Assembly (NCBI RefSeq): GCF_040115645.1 | Contig: NC_089541.1 | Coordinates: 5,332,001 to 5,396,000, forward strand | Source: Euwallacea fornicatus | Taxonomy: Eukaryota > Arthropoda > Insecta > Coleoptera > Curculionidae | Direction of reading: 5' to 3' | DNA length: 64,000 nucleotides | Shown: piece by piece, positions 10,019 to 24,457 of the stretch | Numbering within the stretch: position 1 is the stretch's first letter | How the letters are laid out: the number at the start of each line of letters is the position of its first letter | The notes under the pieces: model-generated | The model's database searches: none | What the model was told of the DNA's origin: nothing | The model's input: only the letters and a program-made list of their open reading frames with translations | Translations under genes and position numbers: made by a program

Positions 10019-12917
10019 TACGGCTACGCCTTTGCAAATCGTAAACCCAAACCCGAAGAATATGTTTAATTGCTTAATTGTCTAGCAATCGTATACGAGT
10101 ATTGAATAGCGGTAAACCAACAGGCTTGCCACTTTAGATGGACATATTTTATATTACTTAACTTAAAGGCAGATCTTTACGCCTTTATGTGGTTTTACAA
10201 TAGATTTTGAAATTGATGCCTAATTTGGTGGGATGCCGAAAGTGGGATGTGTGTAATGGTAATTTCGTTTAGGTGTTGGTTTTTGTAAATCCCATCGATA
10301 AGTATTGCAATGTTCCTACACCAATGAACCTTTTCGTTTTCATGGATACTTTTCACATATTATTCAATTTACGTGAGGTTCAGATTGTTGCATCGCTGCC
10401 AACTATTTCCACTGCATACGCAGTGTTTACATAGACAAGTGCTACTTTACAGCCTGTGTAAATACGTTACGTAGATATTTATGCACTTTCCACGGCAGAG
10501 CTGGCCGTAACCTTCCCCAACTTGTAAAGTAATAAGTCATTACTATTGGTTCATTACCGCATCGCTTTTATTACATCCACACAACGCTGCAGCTAATAAT
10601 AAACTATAATGAAAATAATAATAATTATTTTCCCAGCAATAGCAGTAGCTTCGTTAACTCTTGCAAAAGTAAATATTTGATCGACTTGGCGCGTGGAATT
10701 TTCATTAAACATAATACATACATGCGTAGAGACTAATGGATTTTTATATCTAAGCTCCCGTAAGTATGTATTTTTGTCACTAATCTTGAAAATCCGCATA
10801 TTTAAACGATGCTCGTTACTACCTCAGACTATATCCGGACACGCAATTGGGTTTTTAAACTCTGGTTTTGAACCAAACTATGTTTCCAAATCGATCGAAT
10901 AGAAGACTTCCAAGGCTGCGAAATGTAAAATCCCTTCTAAAATTTCAACATCCTCGGTTTCCTCACAGAACCGTTTTAATTTGCTACATTAAATTATAGA
11001 TAACTGTCTTATTTATTGGCCGCAGTTTTAGGTGCCAGTGGTTTGGTTGCATTGAATGAACCTGGTTGAGCAACGTTTGCAGACTTTTTTGGATTTTTCA
11101 GCCTAGTTTAACTGAGGTTCTCAGGTCGTTAGTATTGCGAAGATTGTCAATTGATCTAGTTGAAGTTGCCTTGAAATCGAGTGATCTTGAAATGTTAATT
11201 GGGGGTATCACAAATTCTCTTACATTCCGAAGGAAAAAAAGCAGTGGTGATATGTAGTTCACTCACATATGCGTATCTTACGGAAAAACGTTATTTCAGA
11301 TATTTTCATTTTTAGTTTAGGATTTTTGGCATCCACAGTAACGTAACTGAAATCGAGAAATTAAGCAAAAAATCAAATATTGAGGAAAATTATCTACTTA
11401 AAATATTTTTTCGCACGGATCAATTTAGTGTGTAAATAAACCCTTAAATTATAGTTTACGCAACAGTCGCTTCTAAAGAAATATTCGATAGCGCTAAGCG
11501 AAAATCAAAGCAAAAAGACAAAATTAAGGGGTTTTTTCAAACTGTGATTTATTAAATACGCAATGTTTGCATTAATTAAGGCCGAAAACTAAGACATTCA
11601 AATGCTGAAAAGCAATGAGATTTCCTAAAATTTTTAGTACATTTGACGTTAATTCAAATGAAAAGTAAAGCAACTGTTGGACGGAGAAGATGATGGAAGA
11701 AAAGTCAGCAACTCGATATGGGTGTTATTTAAAGAAAGATTGAGCGCTTGAGCTCTAATTAATTTAAGTCAAAAACTGAGTTACCGTGTTGCTTTGGGTA
11801 AATATGACTTATGGAAAAAATTCAGTTGGATTTGTTAAAAATCAAACACGTGGAGGACTCCGTTTAATAACAGGAAAAAATACGCATACCAGAAGTAACA
11901 CGCAAGAAAATTTAAAAAAAAACTGATTTGCCAATATAGACAGTCTGTACCAAAAAAATTTGGAGCAAAGAACGCTCGCATAGTATATTGTGAATAAAAA
12001 AATGTTTGTGTGTTTGTCAAAGTTTTTATGTTTTTCAACCAAGAAAGAAGAAAATATTCGCGCAACCCAAGAAAACCTTCTGTATCTATAAATTTCGTAA
12101 TGAATAATCGTCTACAACATTATTTGGTAAAAATAATAAGGCAAGGTTCTATTTATGGGAACTGCATACATTTGATGAAAGTAAAAAACTTTTTGCAACA
12201 AAAAAAAATGTTAATCACCCGGAAAAAATGATTTGTACATTCTCAGTAAGTTTTACTTTTATATTATATATTATAAAATAATTTGCCTGTAATAAATATT
12301 AAAATAATGTTTTGAGTGTCTCTAGGTTCATATATTTTCTTGAATTGAGAAAGTCAATTTATTCATTGTAATTTTGTCTACATTTCTATTAAATAAATAT
12401 GGTATTTAAATAAAGCCTCGACTTGTATCAAATGATTCTTTTATTGACTTGAAAATGACAAAGTCTCATGTTAACTAAATACTCGTATAATGCATTTAAT
12501 GTAAGAAAATACGTAAAATAAATAGGTACTACTTCGATTGATGTTTTATTTCAAATAAATACTCTATTATGTTCGATTCGTCCTATGGATATTCCCAATT
12601 TAAATGCATTGAGTTGGTGTTTGTTGTGAGTAAGGAAATTACTTGCAGATTTAGATATTCAAAACAAGTATTAACTTTTTTGTGTATTTCAATATGGTAT
12701 TTTTAGTTTTGCTATCTTTACCTATTTGTGTGGGAATCACAAAATACCACTTTAAAAGATTTTTTTTTTAATACAGGTATCCGTGAATTGTAAAATGCTC
12801 CACCCTTGTAGAGTGAAGTGTGTTGGGAATTTGCTCTGCTCATATCTTCTAATTGGTAAATTGACTTAATAGTAGTGTTACATCTGAAACTTAGTAAACA
12901 AGTTAATAAAACAAAAC
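10019..12917. other. Intron 1 segment, no gene seen
   Basis: AT-rich DNA. Open frames here are short, lack family resemblance and use AT-rich codons, as expected by chance. No transposon ends or RNA genes were recognised. Confidence 0.5.
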
Positions 12918-12937
12918 ATTGAACATGCATGTTCAAT
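12918..12937. repeat. 20-bp perfect palindrome
   Basis: ATTGAACATG followed directly by its complement CATGTTCAAT. A perfect even palindrome, possibly a dimeric protein site or a chance event. Confidence 0.6.
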
Positions 12938-15900
12938 TAGGTGTACGCAAATATGCTGACAATATAATCACCAAATTTCTACTTAACTCGTTATAAATCG
13001 TCATGTAGTTGCCATCAATAAACCCGGAAGTACGCCTTTCGTGCATATACCAAAAAAAGTACTTACTTAAACGTTAATTAAACAAACTTATTAGCGGGCT
13101 AAAAACTATTTCGAATGTTCTTGAAAGCACCATAATGACCATTATTCTTCTTATCTTTTAGAATGTATTATATTTCGTCTTTATAGTTATTGTTGGTTGG
13201 CATAGCAAGCATTTTCTACGGCAAGGTCTCTATGTAAAACGCTTTTATGATCTACAATAGGAATGCGGTTTATTGCGGCAATTATTTATATTGTTTATCA
13301 GAAAATCGTGGGTTCTCTTAAACTTATTGATTCTTGCAGCTTTAGAACGTAAACTGCAGAATTTAGAACAATCCAGTCAGTGTTTAAAAAAATACTTCAA
13401 ATGGGTAATCATAGATTCGAGGCGCGGCTTTTAATAAAAAATTAGACTTAAAAGTGTTCACTTATGTTTCAACACACCCAGAATTTTATACGGAGAAAAA
13501 TTGCATTATAGACCTGATTTATGCTGCAACATTACCAATAATAACTCGAGTTTCTGCGAGAAACTTCTATAAATTGTCTTTCCAAAATTACAAATTGAAC
13601 GTTACATCAATTTGCTCAAACAATTTGAAAAGGTGCAACATTAATTAACTCGATGTTGACTTATCTGAAGCTTTGATAAACTATGAAACTAAAAGAAATG
13701 TTGACCATAGATGTCGCCATAGACTGGACAGGAGACTGGCGAGATCTATTGAATAATTACTGCATACTCAAAGAAGTCAGAATTAATGATATAGTTTTCA
13801 ATGGACGCGTTTTGATCTATGGATTATTGATTTCCTTGTATGTGTTGTTGAATAGTAGTGGTAGTAAAGCGGGAGGCCGAAGCCTTGCGATTAGGCCTTA
13901 CGGGCCGTTTTCGCTCCCAATCCACTCCCTTATTCCTCGTGTGAGTTCAGTCTCCATAAGGATTCGATAATATTCCATAATACCACTCTATAATCCGATT
14001 CCATTCAAGAGTCAAAAGTCTCTCCCGGGGGTGAAATGTGAAAACCCCTACGTCTAAGACGTGTTCAGCTCTTGCACATTCCTGGAAAGTGGTAGATGTG
14101 AGGTTTCAGCAACGAAAGTGGATTGTTAATGTCCTTGAGAGTAAATGGCTTTTAATTACTGTGCATTGATTGTGATGCCACCTTGTGTGTGTTCGCACTG
14201 TTTCCAAAGGTACCTATTGTGGTTGGCTACCGAAAATGGTTTCTGGTTCGCTGGGAATAAATAATGTTCCTTTGTTTCCATGTCCTTCATCTTAATTTGC
14301 TTCTATCCAGCCTCTGTAAGAAATTTTTTAGAAGAATTTAGTATATTTTTGCCTACAAAATCTATGATAAATACTTGTGTGTACAGTAACGATAGTGATA
14401 CATCGTATACATCGTGATACAACTACACGTTGTGCTTTGATGTACTACAGAGTAAGGAAAAACGGGGAAAAAAGCGGCTAATCAGGTAAGAAAAGAAAAT
14501 TGCCGCATCTCTGCTTGCAGAACAGTAGCCAGGGCAAGATTTAAGGGGGTGCAAAGTGAGCAATCGACTAGGATATCCCCATATGTCCTCGGAACGAAAA
14601 CAGAAGCACAGGTTTTATCTTGCACTTAATACATGGGAAAAACTAAGGCATGTTTGTAGAGCACCCAAGGGTCTCAGTAATTCTTTGCCCGGGGCGCCTA
14701 CAGCTCTAAATCTTGCTCTGAATACAGTAGGAATATTAATTTATAATTTTAACTCAACAACTAATTTAAAGTAACTTGTAATTTTTATTGAAACATTAAT
14801 TGTATTTTACAGTAGGTATCAATCTTAAATATTTAGGTATGTATTTAGTAAAATTTTAAATATTTTCTTTTTTTGGATGTTGATCTTGTCTTGGACCCAA
14901 TAGGAGAGTATGACCTTCCCACTAAAACATAGATGCAGAACGTAAAAATGAGAAAATTTTGAAATGCAGCTCAATGCAAGAAAAAGTGAAAATCATTTTT
15001 GTTGGATCAACCCTATTGCTCATCGGAGGCATATTATAACGAAATTTTAATGTTGCTTGCGTTTTTGGCCCAATAATAACTGTTGTAGATCATAATTTTT
15101 TTTAATCAATTCACCAAATTCATTACAGTATTATTATATGAACGATATATTCTGCGCTGGTAATTATTTGTTTTATTTTAGTTGATGATAAAAAAATCTG
15201 ATGCATTTAGTGGCAGACTAATTACCAACAGAGTGCATTCCAATTGGAAATTTCTGCGATTCTAAGTAGTATCAATCAATTTTTGAAAATGTAATTGAGT
15301 CTTAATTTGATTTAACTCCGTCATAATAAGAGTCTCTAATGTAGATATTAGAAGATAGTCCCATGATTACACATTCACTATAGAAATCAATGTTTTCTTA
15401 ACTTCTGTGTGACCTAGAACTCTTTGAGGAAATTCTGGCCCGACATAACAATGTTATATATTTTTGAGTCACAGTGTATATACATGAAAAACGACAAATA
15501 TCCACTTTTAATAGTTGGGGGAAAAACTGTCTTAAACAGTTACACTTTTTTATTCTCATAACATCCTGCATCTGTATAAGATAGTGTATAATTGGTATTG
15601 CTTCCTTATGCTGTTTTAAAATAATTCTTTATTTTATCTTTACAAAGATTTAACAAGAAATAAACAGAATGTTGTAGGCATTGAATAAATATTCAGATTT
15701 CTGAAGTTTCAATACTTTTTTTAAGACAAAATGCCGGATATTTAAATCACTCCATTTCCTTCGAATGTATCTTTTTTACTGTTCCATATACATACATATG
15801 CCCCTTCATTAACCTAAGGAACTGTTGGATTTCAGACAATAATTTACCATAGATTCATCAGGGATTGATTTTCGTTATGTCAAAGAGAATTACTGATGAA

Positions 15901-18866
15901 TCTTTATTACTATTCTGTGTAATTTTGTTCTCGACTTGACCTTAAATTATCAATATCTCTTGCGTTATTATAGGTAATCTAGAACATGGAACAATTTCCC
16001 TACTTTCATACATTTTAAGTACGAAGCAACAAAATTTATGCACCATTCTTCATCTATTAATGGAATTTTTATTAGCCCATTGTACAGGCAAAAACAGCAG
16101 AGTAATTAATGTATTCAGCAAAACTAAGAAGAGCAATTATAAATAACCATAATTCCTTAGAGTGAGTGCTACCGCGTTTTTTGCAATTACCCACCTGAAA
16201 ATTATTAAGCCTAATAGTATGAATTAATGAAATATAGTGCTTATATAGCGAGTTTCCCATGAATCATTGTTCTTTTCCAGCGTTTCCCATAGACGGCCAT
16301 ATTTCTTTAAAATTAAAACTTTTAACTGACGCGAACCATGAACGGGGCATACTAATTTTTAATAACTTGGTAATTTTAAAAATTCTTGCACGTATCTTAG
16401 TTTAAGTATTTGCTAAAGGAAAGTATGTAAGCTGCAAAACTTGCTTATCAGCATTCATTTTTGTTGAGGAAATTAGGCTTGAAATGAAAAAAAAAACTGC
16501 AGCATTTTTTGACATTATAATTCACGATCAAATTTGATGGTTCAACGCAATTTATGCGGTCGCTTGACGTCGGTTGTTCGTCGAAAAACTTCGGCATTAG
16601 TAAATTTTTAATTATTTAAAATTCCCATTAAATTTATCGCAAAATTAGATGCATAAAAATAACTCTGATGACCACTTTAACCTTGACTGCAAAATAGTTT
16701 AGAATGATAAATTAAACGTTCGAAATATTTTAATATTCGTCTCTAGTCACTTTTTTTGGTCGGATACGTGATGTGTACCCATCAAATTATCAGCTTTCAA
16801 AATTAATTTTTCACGTCTATCAGTAATTACTATCTTTTTTGCGGTCAGGTATAGGTCAAGCCATAAACCATTATTTTTTTTGTAGGTATGTCATAGATTT
16901 CATGAATTTTTTCGTTAAAGCAGATGCTTGCGTTGCATATAAAGTACCCTTGACCTCAAAACATGTATTAAAGTACAATACAAAATCAAAATAAAGTTCG
17001 GTTTCATTTCGCTGATTTAAACAATAGATGGGCACCCAGGCACCGGGCATTTCCTGTTCGCTTAACCTTGACAACTACCAATAATATTATTGATAAATTC
17101 GACACATCGCCATTTTTAACTGCCGATTATTATGTCTCCGAAATGTGGGGATATTAGAATTTCAAGCGAAAATGGACGACATATTGCCAGCTTGAGCACA
17201 AACGATTAAAATGGAGTTTTGAAGCGAAATGGTCAGTGAACGCGAATGCAAAGAACAAAAACGTGGTCAGCTTTTGTGGCCGAACTTGATGATGGACCAA
17301 AATATCTATGCAATTTATAGTTCGAAAAATTAAATCTTAGAGGTTCAATTTGACTTTTTCGATCAGTGGAAAATGTGCTCAAATCGATTTAGTTTTAGGT
17401 GCATATGCGTAAATTTGTGGATCTTGAAATTCAAATGCTTCAGGTTTGCATACTTAATTCGAGATTAGTCGCTATACTCCCCGTTAACACAATATCAAAA
17501 GAAAATATCTTCAAATAGAGGTAGGTCGATTGGAAGGTACATGTTACATGCAATCTGAGAATTGACTACACGCAACACAAACGTTTCTGTTTGTTGTGTA
17601 CAAATGGGACATGTACACGTTGGACACCGATGCTTCGTAAACCTGTTTTACGTGTTACCCAATAGTTGAACCTCACTTTTTGGAGTAGGTCTCGTATGGT
17701 GGCTTTTCCTGGGTCATTCATCTCTTCTCCAAGGACCAACCAATTCTCTAGGGTCAGCGATAAATTGTCAAAGGTTAATGAAGCCCTCTTGCGAAGCACT
17801 TCTGCGGGGGGAATACTATAGACGAGCAAGATAGTTTTTGTGGACACTAAACTATAGTTTTAAAATTTTTTCTAACGCAGTGAATACTCTCGAGTTAAAT
17901 ATTTAAACATTTAGCGTTAATATTCGACGATTTGAGAATCGTAGAACTTTTTACATATGCCCGATGATCTTTTCACTTGATTCATCTAATTAAACAAATA
18001 TGTATATCTCTTAAATTCTCTGAACTGCATGCGATAATCTAAAATTGAAGGAATTTCGTTCTCTTCTCAGTAATCGCGTATAATTTGGTGTAATTCCCAA
18101 TAAGTAATCCTCCACTGACATTATTATTCAGTTTAGTGATTAATACTCAATTATTTTTCTAGACTTATTTGTTATCAGAATTCAATCGATCGAAAATAAT
18201 GTGAAAAATATCTATAATGTGCAATGAAAGAATGTAATGAAAATTCTCAAGTTCTCTACTCAGATCTCCTCAAAATGCGAGAAGAAAAAGTTATTCTCCA
18301 ATCACAATGTGTTGGTTTTTAGTTCGTTTACTCCACAATTTTTCATGTAAGTATATGTCTTCTGGTTTGATTAGAGGTTTTATTAACCTTGTGGGTGTGT
18401 GAGTAATTCATACCAGTAAATCCAACAAATAAGTCTTTTTGGATTAATGATTTTCGGGTTGCATTCCAACATTTTGTGTTCCATGTCCATTGTCGATGTA
18501 TGTGGGATTTTCCGTCGTAAGCGGAAAAACATTCTTTCAATGATGTTTCTGAACATTTCCAGAAGGGAAAGGTATCTACCAATGTTGTATAAGTTTTCGA
18601 AATTTGAGTATCCACATCTCGGCAATTGATTCCGATCTATATGGACAAAGCAATTGACCTCATAAAATATGATCAATTAAATGAATCAAAATCAAATGAG
18701 TCATCTAGACGAACTCTACAAAATTGGTAATATATGAGATACGTAGATAGTTGTTTCGCGATTTTGAAAACCGATTCAAATAAACATTTCAGGTCCTCGA
18801 TTGAGTATTCATGGTTATATAGGATTCAAAAGTCAATTTAAACGAAGAACAACACCTCAAAATTCC
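12938..18866. other. Intron 1 segment, no gene seen
   Basis: AT-rich. A GC-richer patch near 13860-13960 contains an AGGCC-rich string but no cloverleaf or domain. Open frames at 13683-13970 and 17566-17847 were examined and show nothing recognisable. Confidence 0.45.
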
Positions 18867-19240
18867 GAGTGTTGCTTTGAAAATAATTCCAGTTACTGGG
18901 AGTGCATTATTCCTTGCCAAGCCAGACAAAAACATTCAGAACTTCTGAACACAAAGTCTAAACTTTACGAATGGGTTATGGTACGAAGACTTCCTATAAA
19001 CGGTTTCAACATTGGAAAATCATTAAATAATACTGGGTGTTGCTTTGAAAACAATTCCAAAGGTGGTGGGGATTCAATATTTCAAATCATTCGGAACTTC
19101 TAAATATAAAGTCTAAACTTTTAAAATAGCCATGGTATGAGCCATTCGTTCAAAATTTAAGAGCTGAAAAATTATAAAACAATACCGGGTGTTCCGTTGA
19201 AAACAATTTGAAAGTCTGAGAAGTAAATGATTCCGGACTT
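18867..19240. repeat. Degenerate tandem repeat, about 150-170 bp period
   Basis: Three diverged units begin at 18867, 19035 and 19187, each opening with GRGTGTTSCKTTGAAAAYAATT-like sequence. The first two also share GGAACTTCT/AGAACTTCT and AAGTCTAAACTTT at the same relative place. Periods are about 168 and 152 bases. Unit lengths and mutations suggest an old minisatellite or the internal repeats of a dead mobile element. Confidence 0.6.
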
Positions 19241-19542
19241 AAGTAGCAAGGGAATGGACATAGATTTTACGTTCTACAGCAATTTTAATTGCAATGCTCT
19301 ACACCCTTTACCACCTGTCTCCCGTAACTTGTTAACAGATTTAAAGATTAACTCAAGTTTCCCTTTAGAGGGTGTTTTAAGTTTTTGTGAAAGATTTCGA
19401 TCCTTTTTAAGGCGTTTTAAAGTTTTATGAAAAAAATGACTTGGTCCTCAAAATTTAGAAGGGAATTTTAGTTAAGTTGGCTTTCCCTTTTAAGAATTGT
19501 GATTAGTTGTTTTTGAGAACTTTGACGTTTAATTTTGATTTT

Positions 19543-19571
19543 CCTTCGAGTTTTTCTCAGAAACTCGAAGG
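19543..19571. repeat. 11-bp hairpin
   Basis: CCTTCGAGTTT and AAACTCGAAGG pair perfectly around a seven-base loop. No known element was recognised around it. Confidence 0.55.
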
Positions 19572-22015
19572 TATTTTAGTTTTTTTTTTGTTATAAATTT
19601 CGAGGCTTTTGATTCTTATCGATATATTCCTGTGTAGCATTGAGAGGTACGATTCTTGACAAATGAACTTGATTCCAAAGCTTTTATCCCATCCAAAAAT
19701 AACAAAAATGACTAAAATTACATAGCAGAACTGAAACCTGTTCAAGCATCTCGGATATAATGCCACAAGATAAGCGGGTATCCGCGGTATATAGCGAATG
19801 ATAGCGAAATAATAGTGGCATTAAAATGTAAATGTCAGCGTAACCGTGAGCCATATTCTAGCGGACAGGGGCACACAGCACCGACAAATGTGCAAATTTC
19901 AAGTACTTTTAGTACGAGATCTGAAGCCAAAAAACCACATGACTGTCATAACGCAAGCGCAGCACGAAATAGTCAAATAAGAAAAACAAAACATATTTGT
20001 GTCATACTCATATACTGTTAGGTTACAGTCTATAGGCCTAAGTAACAAATTGACACACATCAACACCAAATATTTCAAAAATGTTTTTTTTTTTTTACTT
20101 TGCTTTGATTAACTGCTATTAATAGTACTGAATAGTGATGTAAATTTAGACTTACATGTTTTCATTCTTAACGAACCAAAATTGGCTTTATGAATCGTGA
20201 TTTCGTTAGTTTGCAGGATGGAATTTTGCTCGTCTAAAAAGATTATTGTTGTCACATAATAATTGATGATGTGTTAGTAAGATATGCTCATTTACATACC
20301 TTTGTCTGTACATTAAGCAAAGTTTCTTAGGTCCTTCCTTTCTAACTAAGTTTTTTGGGTTCAGGTGGAGATAGAATGTCAATTGTCTGATTGATACATT
20401 AATATAGAAATATTTGACCAAGGTAGGCATTCAAAATGAGAGAACGAGTGACATATGTCACGTAAGTAACAATGACAGTTGACATTTGACATAACAAATT
20501 ATGTTGGGCGGTAATTTACCAAACAAATATAATACAGCAATATAGGAAATATTAATAAAATTTCATAACATTTATATATGTTTAAACAAGAAAAATATTT
20601 TTTCGCTGTGCATTATGAGTTCGACACATAAAATCTCCCAAAATTGTTGATAATTACACTAAACCCTGTACTAATCAACACAAATAAGTTGGCAATCTCA
20701 AGGCCCCCGCAAAACCATGCGCACAGTAATTTCGTTAACGAAACTCCTTGAAAAGGTAAACTGCAAAATGAACTTTTCTGGCATCTTTTGCTATAGGAGC
20801 AGGTGGATTATCACGATGAGAGCGTTACGTGTTATCTGCTCTTTGCATTATAATGTCATTTTCTTTGGAATTGAAGGACCCAATTTTCTAGAGATTTTGA
20901 AACCCAGGATCAAGGTGAAACACCGTTCATGAAAATTTATGTTAACATGCACAAGTAAGTTCTATTGATGGGCATTATCTTATAAGCTTTATCAGTGCCT
21001 TATATTAAATTTTATTTTGTCCTTGATTTTCTTACAGTTTTGTGCACTTCAAGGCATTTGCATAGATTTTTTGGGTATTTTCTTAATTTGCGTTTCATTA
21101 AAATACCGTGTGATCTCGAACCATACAATAAGGTCAGTAAATCACTTAAAAATCATTGTATCTATGCCAAAAAAAAATCATTGTAATTACTTCTATTGCT
21201 TTTTATTCAAACGTCTAACCAATTTACCCAGTGGCAATCAAAACAATTTTCTAAATTGTTGGCCTGCAAACGATCATAATATAATATTTCATCAACAATT
21301 AAATAAAAAGGCAAGGTAAATGGCTGCGAAAATTGCACGCACGGACTTGGTTGAAAAAAATCTTGCTAATTATTGCGCTAATTAAACGCATTGGTAAATT
21401 GAATGCACCCATCGAATTATATTTCAGTATATTATACTTAGTAAGTACTTGGCAATAGCAATCAAAATGTGTTTTGAAACAACGGTAAATGGTCTATTTA
21501 TTTTAATGGATTTGTATCATATCACGCTTGGAGCAGATAACCTGAATGATAAGTTGGTTTAGGCGTTGCATGAATCGGAAAAAATATAAGAAGTAATGAA
21601 ATAGTTAATGTGGAAAGAGAAGAACATTTCGTATAAATATTCGTAAAATCAATTAATTATTATCCGACAGCATTTTGCCGTTAGTCCAGCTGTTGCGGGA
21701 GGCAATTTCACAGATCAAATTGATATTTTTTGGTAGAATTTGCAACGTGTCATGCTATGGCAAATTGGTTTACATAACAGGGAATTACCCAGAGGTCTGT
21801 TTATACAACTTATGGCGTCATTCACCATCAAATAAAGTCAAAGCCAATGCTCTTGGCTGGTGCCATTGAGAGGCCCTAGAACGCTTTATAAGTAGTTTAA
21901 ATGAAACACATCAATACCTGTTGGTAATATTATGGAAAACACCCATGGTCTCGTTCGAGTAAAATTCAAGCAGACTTAACGAAGGTTAAATCAAAGAAGT
22001 ACTGTTTTCGATATA

Positions 22016-22500
22016 GAGGTTGGCAAAATTAAACAATTTTTTCTCATATTTTACGTTTTCTCTCGTATGTCTTCAGTTAAATTTTGAGAAATTTTGCCCA
22101 CCTATTTTCTTTTGACCTACAACAAAATGTCAAAATCGTCAATAGCTGTCTACAGAGTGTTATGTTTTAGGAACACGTACTATTTTATGTTCTGTGTCCT
22201 TTTTTTGCAAATTTCATACCGAATTAAAAATTTTTCATCAGTTCATTAGCTTTTTGGTCTGTTGAAGTGTTTTTGTATCCATCACTGTTTTTTTATAATT
22301 GAAAAAAATATCTAGGAATGTAAATTGAAAAAGTCAAATCTACAATTTCTGGCCTGTAATGTATGATGTCATGACTGAGTTTTACCCATTTTAATAATTT
22401 TGTTTTGATTTTTGACGTTTCGCATTTTCAAAAATTCGACCCTAAACATACACGAGAAAACCGCACAATATTAGAAAAAGTTTGAAACTTTGCCACCCTG
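22016..22500. mobile_element. TIR element (MITE), 485 bp, TA target
   Basis: The right end read on the minus strand begins CAGGGTGGCAAAGTTT; the left end begins GAGGTTGGCAAAATTAA. Homology continues inward for about 75 bases (shared TTTTTCTMATATT, GTTTTCTC, GTATGT and AATTTT blocks). TA dinucleotides flank both sides (22014-22015 and 22501-22502), as in Tc1/mariner-type insertions. There is no transposase between, so it is a nonautonomous element. CAGGGT-like termini recur in the element at 26071-26798. Confidence 0.65.
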
Positions 22501-24280
22501 TACATTGAAGATGACGCGTTTTTTTAGTGTTTTTATTAGCATTTTTTTAATGTATCGCGGGGTACTATCGGTCGCTGATATATCTCCATGACGTACCCTG
22601 TATGCTCAGTGTCATCAGTCACATTTGGATTGTTTTGATAGGGCAACCTCGTTTTTTGACTAAATAAAAGAAGCTTACTTATCAGTCATTAGTTTGATTT
22701 GTGAAAAATTTTTAACGGCAAAAACCCTATTTTGATATCTAGAAATGAATTAATTAAAAATGTATTTTCCCTTAAGGAGCGATGCGCTACAGAGAGCTTC
22801 CTTTCCCCAAACCAGTAATTGTTGCCACTAAATATTTCTCGAAAATCGATGTCATGACATGTAACTTAGTTTTTCTGTATTTAGTCGAAAACTTACATTT
22901 TCTTATCAAATCCTGTACACCAAAAATCACAGAAACGATGGACAAATCGCAATGAAGAATGTTTAAATTAAAGTTTGACGATGTCAAAGATGCAGTAAAG
23001 CAAAAAAAGCTTAGAAAACAAACCTAGCGAAAATTGGGCAAATGCCGAAATTTTGACGAACTGCAACTTCCTGCAGATGGCTTGAACATCACTCAAATGT
23101 TCAACGTTTTCCATTTAAAAATTTAACTTTAACCATCCTCACTATGTTCCGTATTCATTTTATGTCCTGGTGGGTAATCACGCATAGTTCGGTCTTTATA
23201 TCATTTGAAATTAACTCAAACTTGAACTCAAATTAATTAGTGATGCGCAAAATATCAGAAACCCAAACTGAGGAAATTAAGAGCGTAATTTGGTCCTGAA
23301 TTTCTCCTACAACTAACGTAGGATTGAGGGTTGGTCTGGTGGCATACATGAAATAAACACACAGACCGGCTCGCAAATGGGTTAATAAGCATCTCGGCAG
23401 TCTAGGCATAGTCACGGAACGCTGTTTAGTCTCTTCAAAGTAATTGTTCGTTGACCTGTTTATAGATTAGTCTAATAAGCTTGCAAGGAAACTGTTCTGC
23501 GTGTTTTAAACAATGATGGCGCACTTTTTGCGCTTAAATCGCAATGTCGAAAAATCAAGGTTCAGAACCTGGAAAAACCTCTGCAGCTCTATAAATAACA
23601 AAAGTACCGAAACGCAGAGATGCTTCCCTTTGTTCGGAAAAACGGCTATTTCAACTGTAAAGCGAGAAATTCGAACCATTGTTATCGAAACACTGTGTCA
23701 TGTATAGCCTTCTGTATAGAACGGTTAAAAACCGTATAATTAATAAACAACATTTCACTGGATGAGACCTCTAAATTGTTCGTGTGCAGTTGGAAAACAC
23801 GGCGAATTTAAATTCTTGCCCTTTAACCTTACGGCGAATCCTGCCTACGGTGTCATGAAGGTGCGTAAATAATTTTCGGCTCCTGGTACAAACCTACATT
23901 CGCACCATTTAGATTAATTTAATGGAAAGTGGGTTATATGCGACGCAGGTGGCAAGAGGAAGTCGATTATTGGTATTTTGCTGATAAATACGCCATGAAG
24001 ACGCAATCAGGCCTGATGGTTTATGAGGGGTGAATTTGACCAAAAAACTGGTATAACGTACCTTAACGTACAAGTAACTGTTCTTCAGTAGAAAGCAGAT
24101 CATTCAAACGCTGAAAATTGGAAAATTAAGAATTAATGTAGTGTTGGTGCCATATTTGGTGCGGCAAGAGCAGCTGGTAAAGGTGCAGCGAGTAGTGTTG
24201 AAGTCGTATTGCCCAGCGACTGAGAATTCAATCAACGGCGGTTATGCGAGAGTGGTGAACCAAATCAAAATATATTTTTT

Positions 24281-24457
24281 TGTTTCAAAACTAACCACCT
24301 CAAATATCTTTTTGTTTTATGGAAAATTTGATTTGAGAGGGGACACGAAGTTTCGTATGTGAAAGCACCAAACTAAAGAACAAAATTAAATTCGCCTTCT
24401 CAACTCGAAATTTTCCATACAACAAAACGATGTTTGAGGTGGTTCGTTTTGAAATTA
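24281..24457. mobile_element. Hairpin-type inverted repeat, about 180 bp
   Basis: The left arm (24281-24340) and right arm (24395-24457) are inverted copies sharing TTTCAAAAC, AACCACCTCAAA, TTTTGTT and TATGGAAAATTT, with a spacer of about 55 bases. Arms differ at several bases. Probably a small hairpin MITE or one end of a larger fold-back element; the outer boundaries are not clear. Confidence 0.6.

Noticed and set aside
13850..13970. GC-rich AGGCC-rich patch as a tRNA or other RNA gene
   Set aside because: No cloverleaf stems, A-box or B-box could be aligned.
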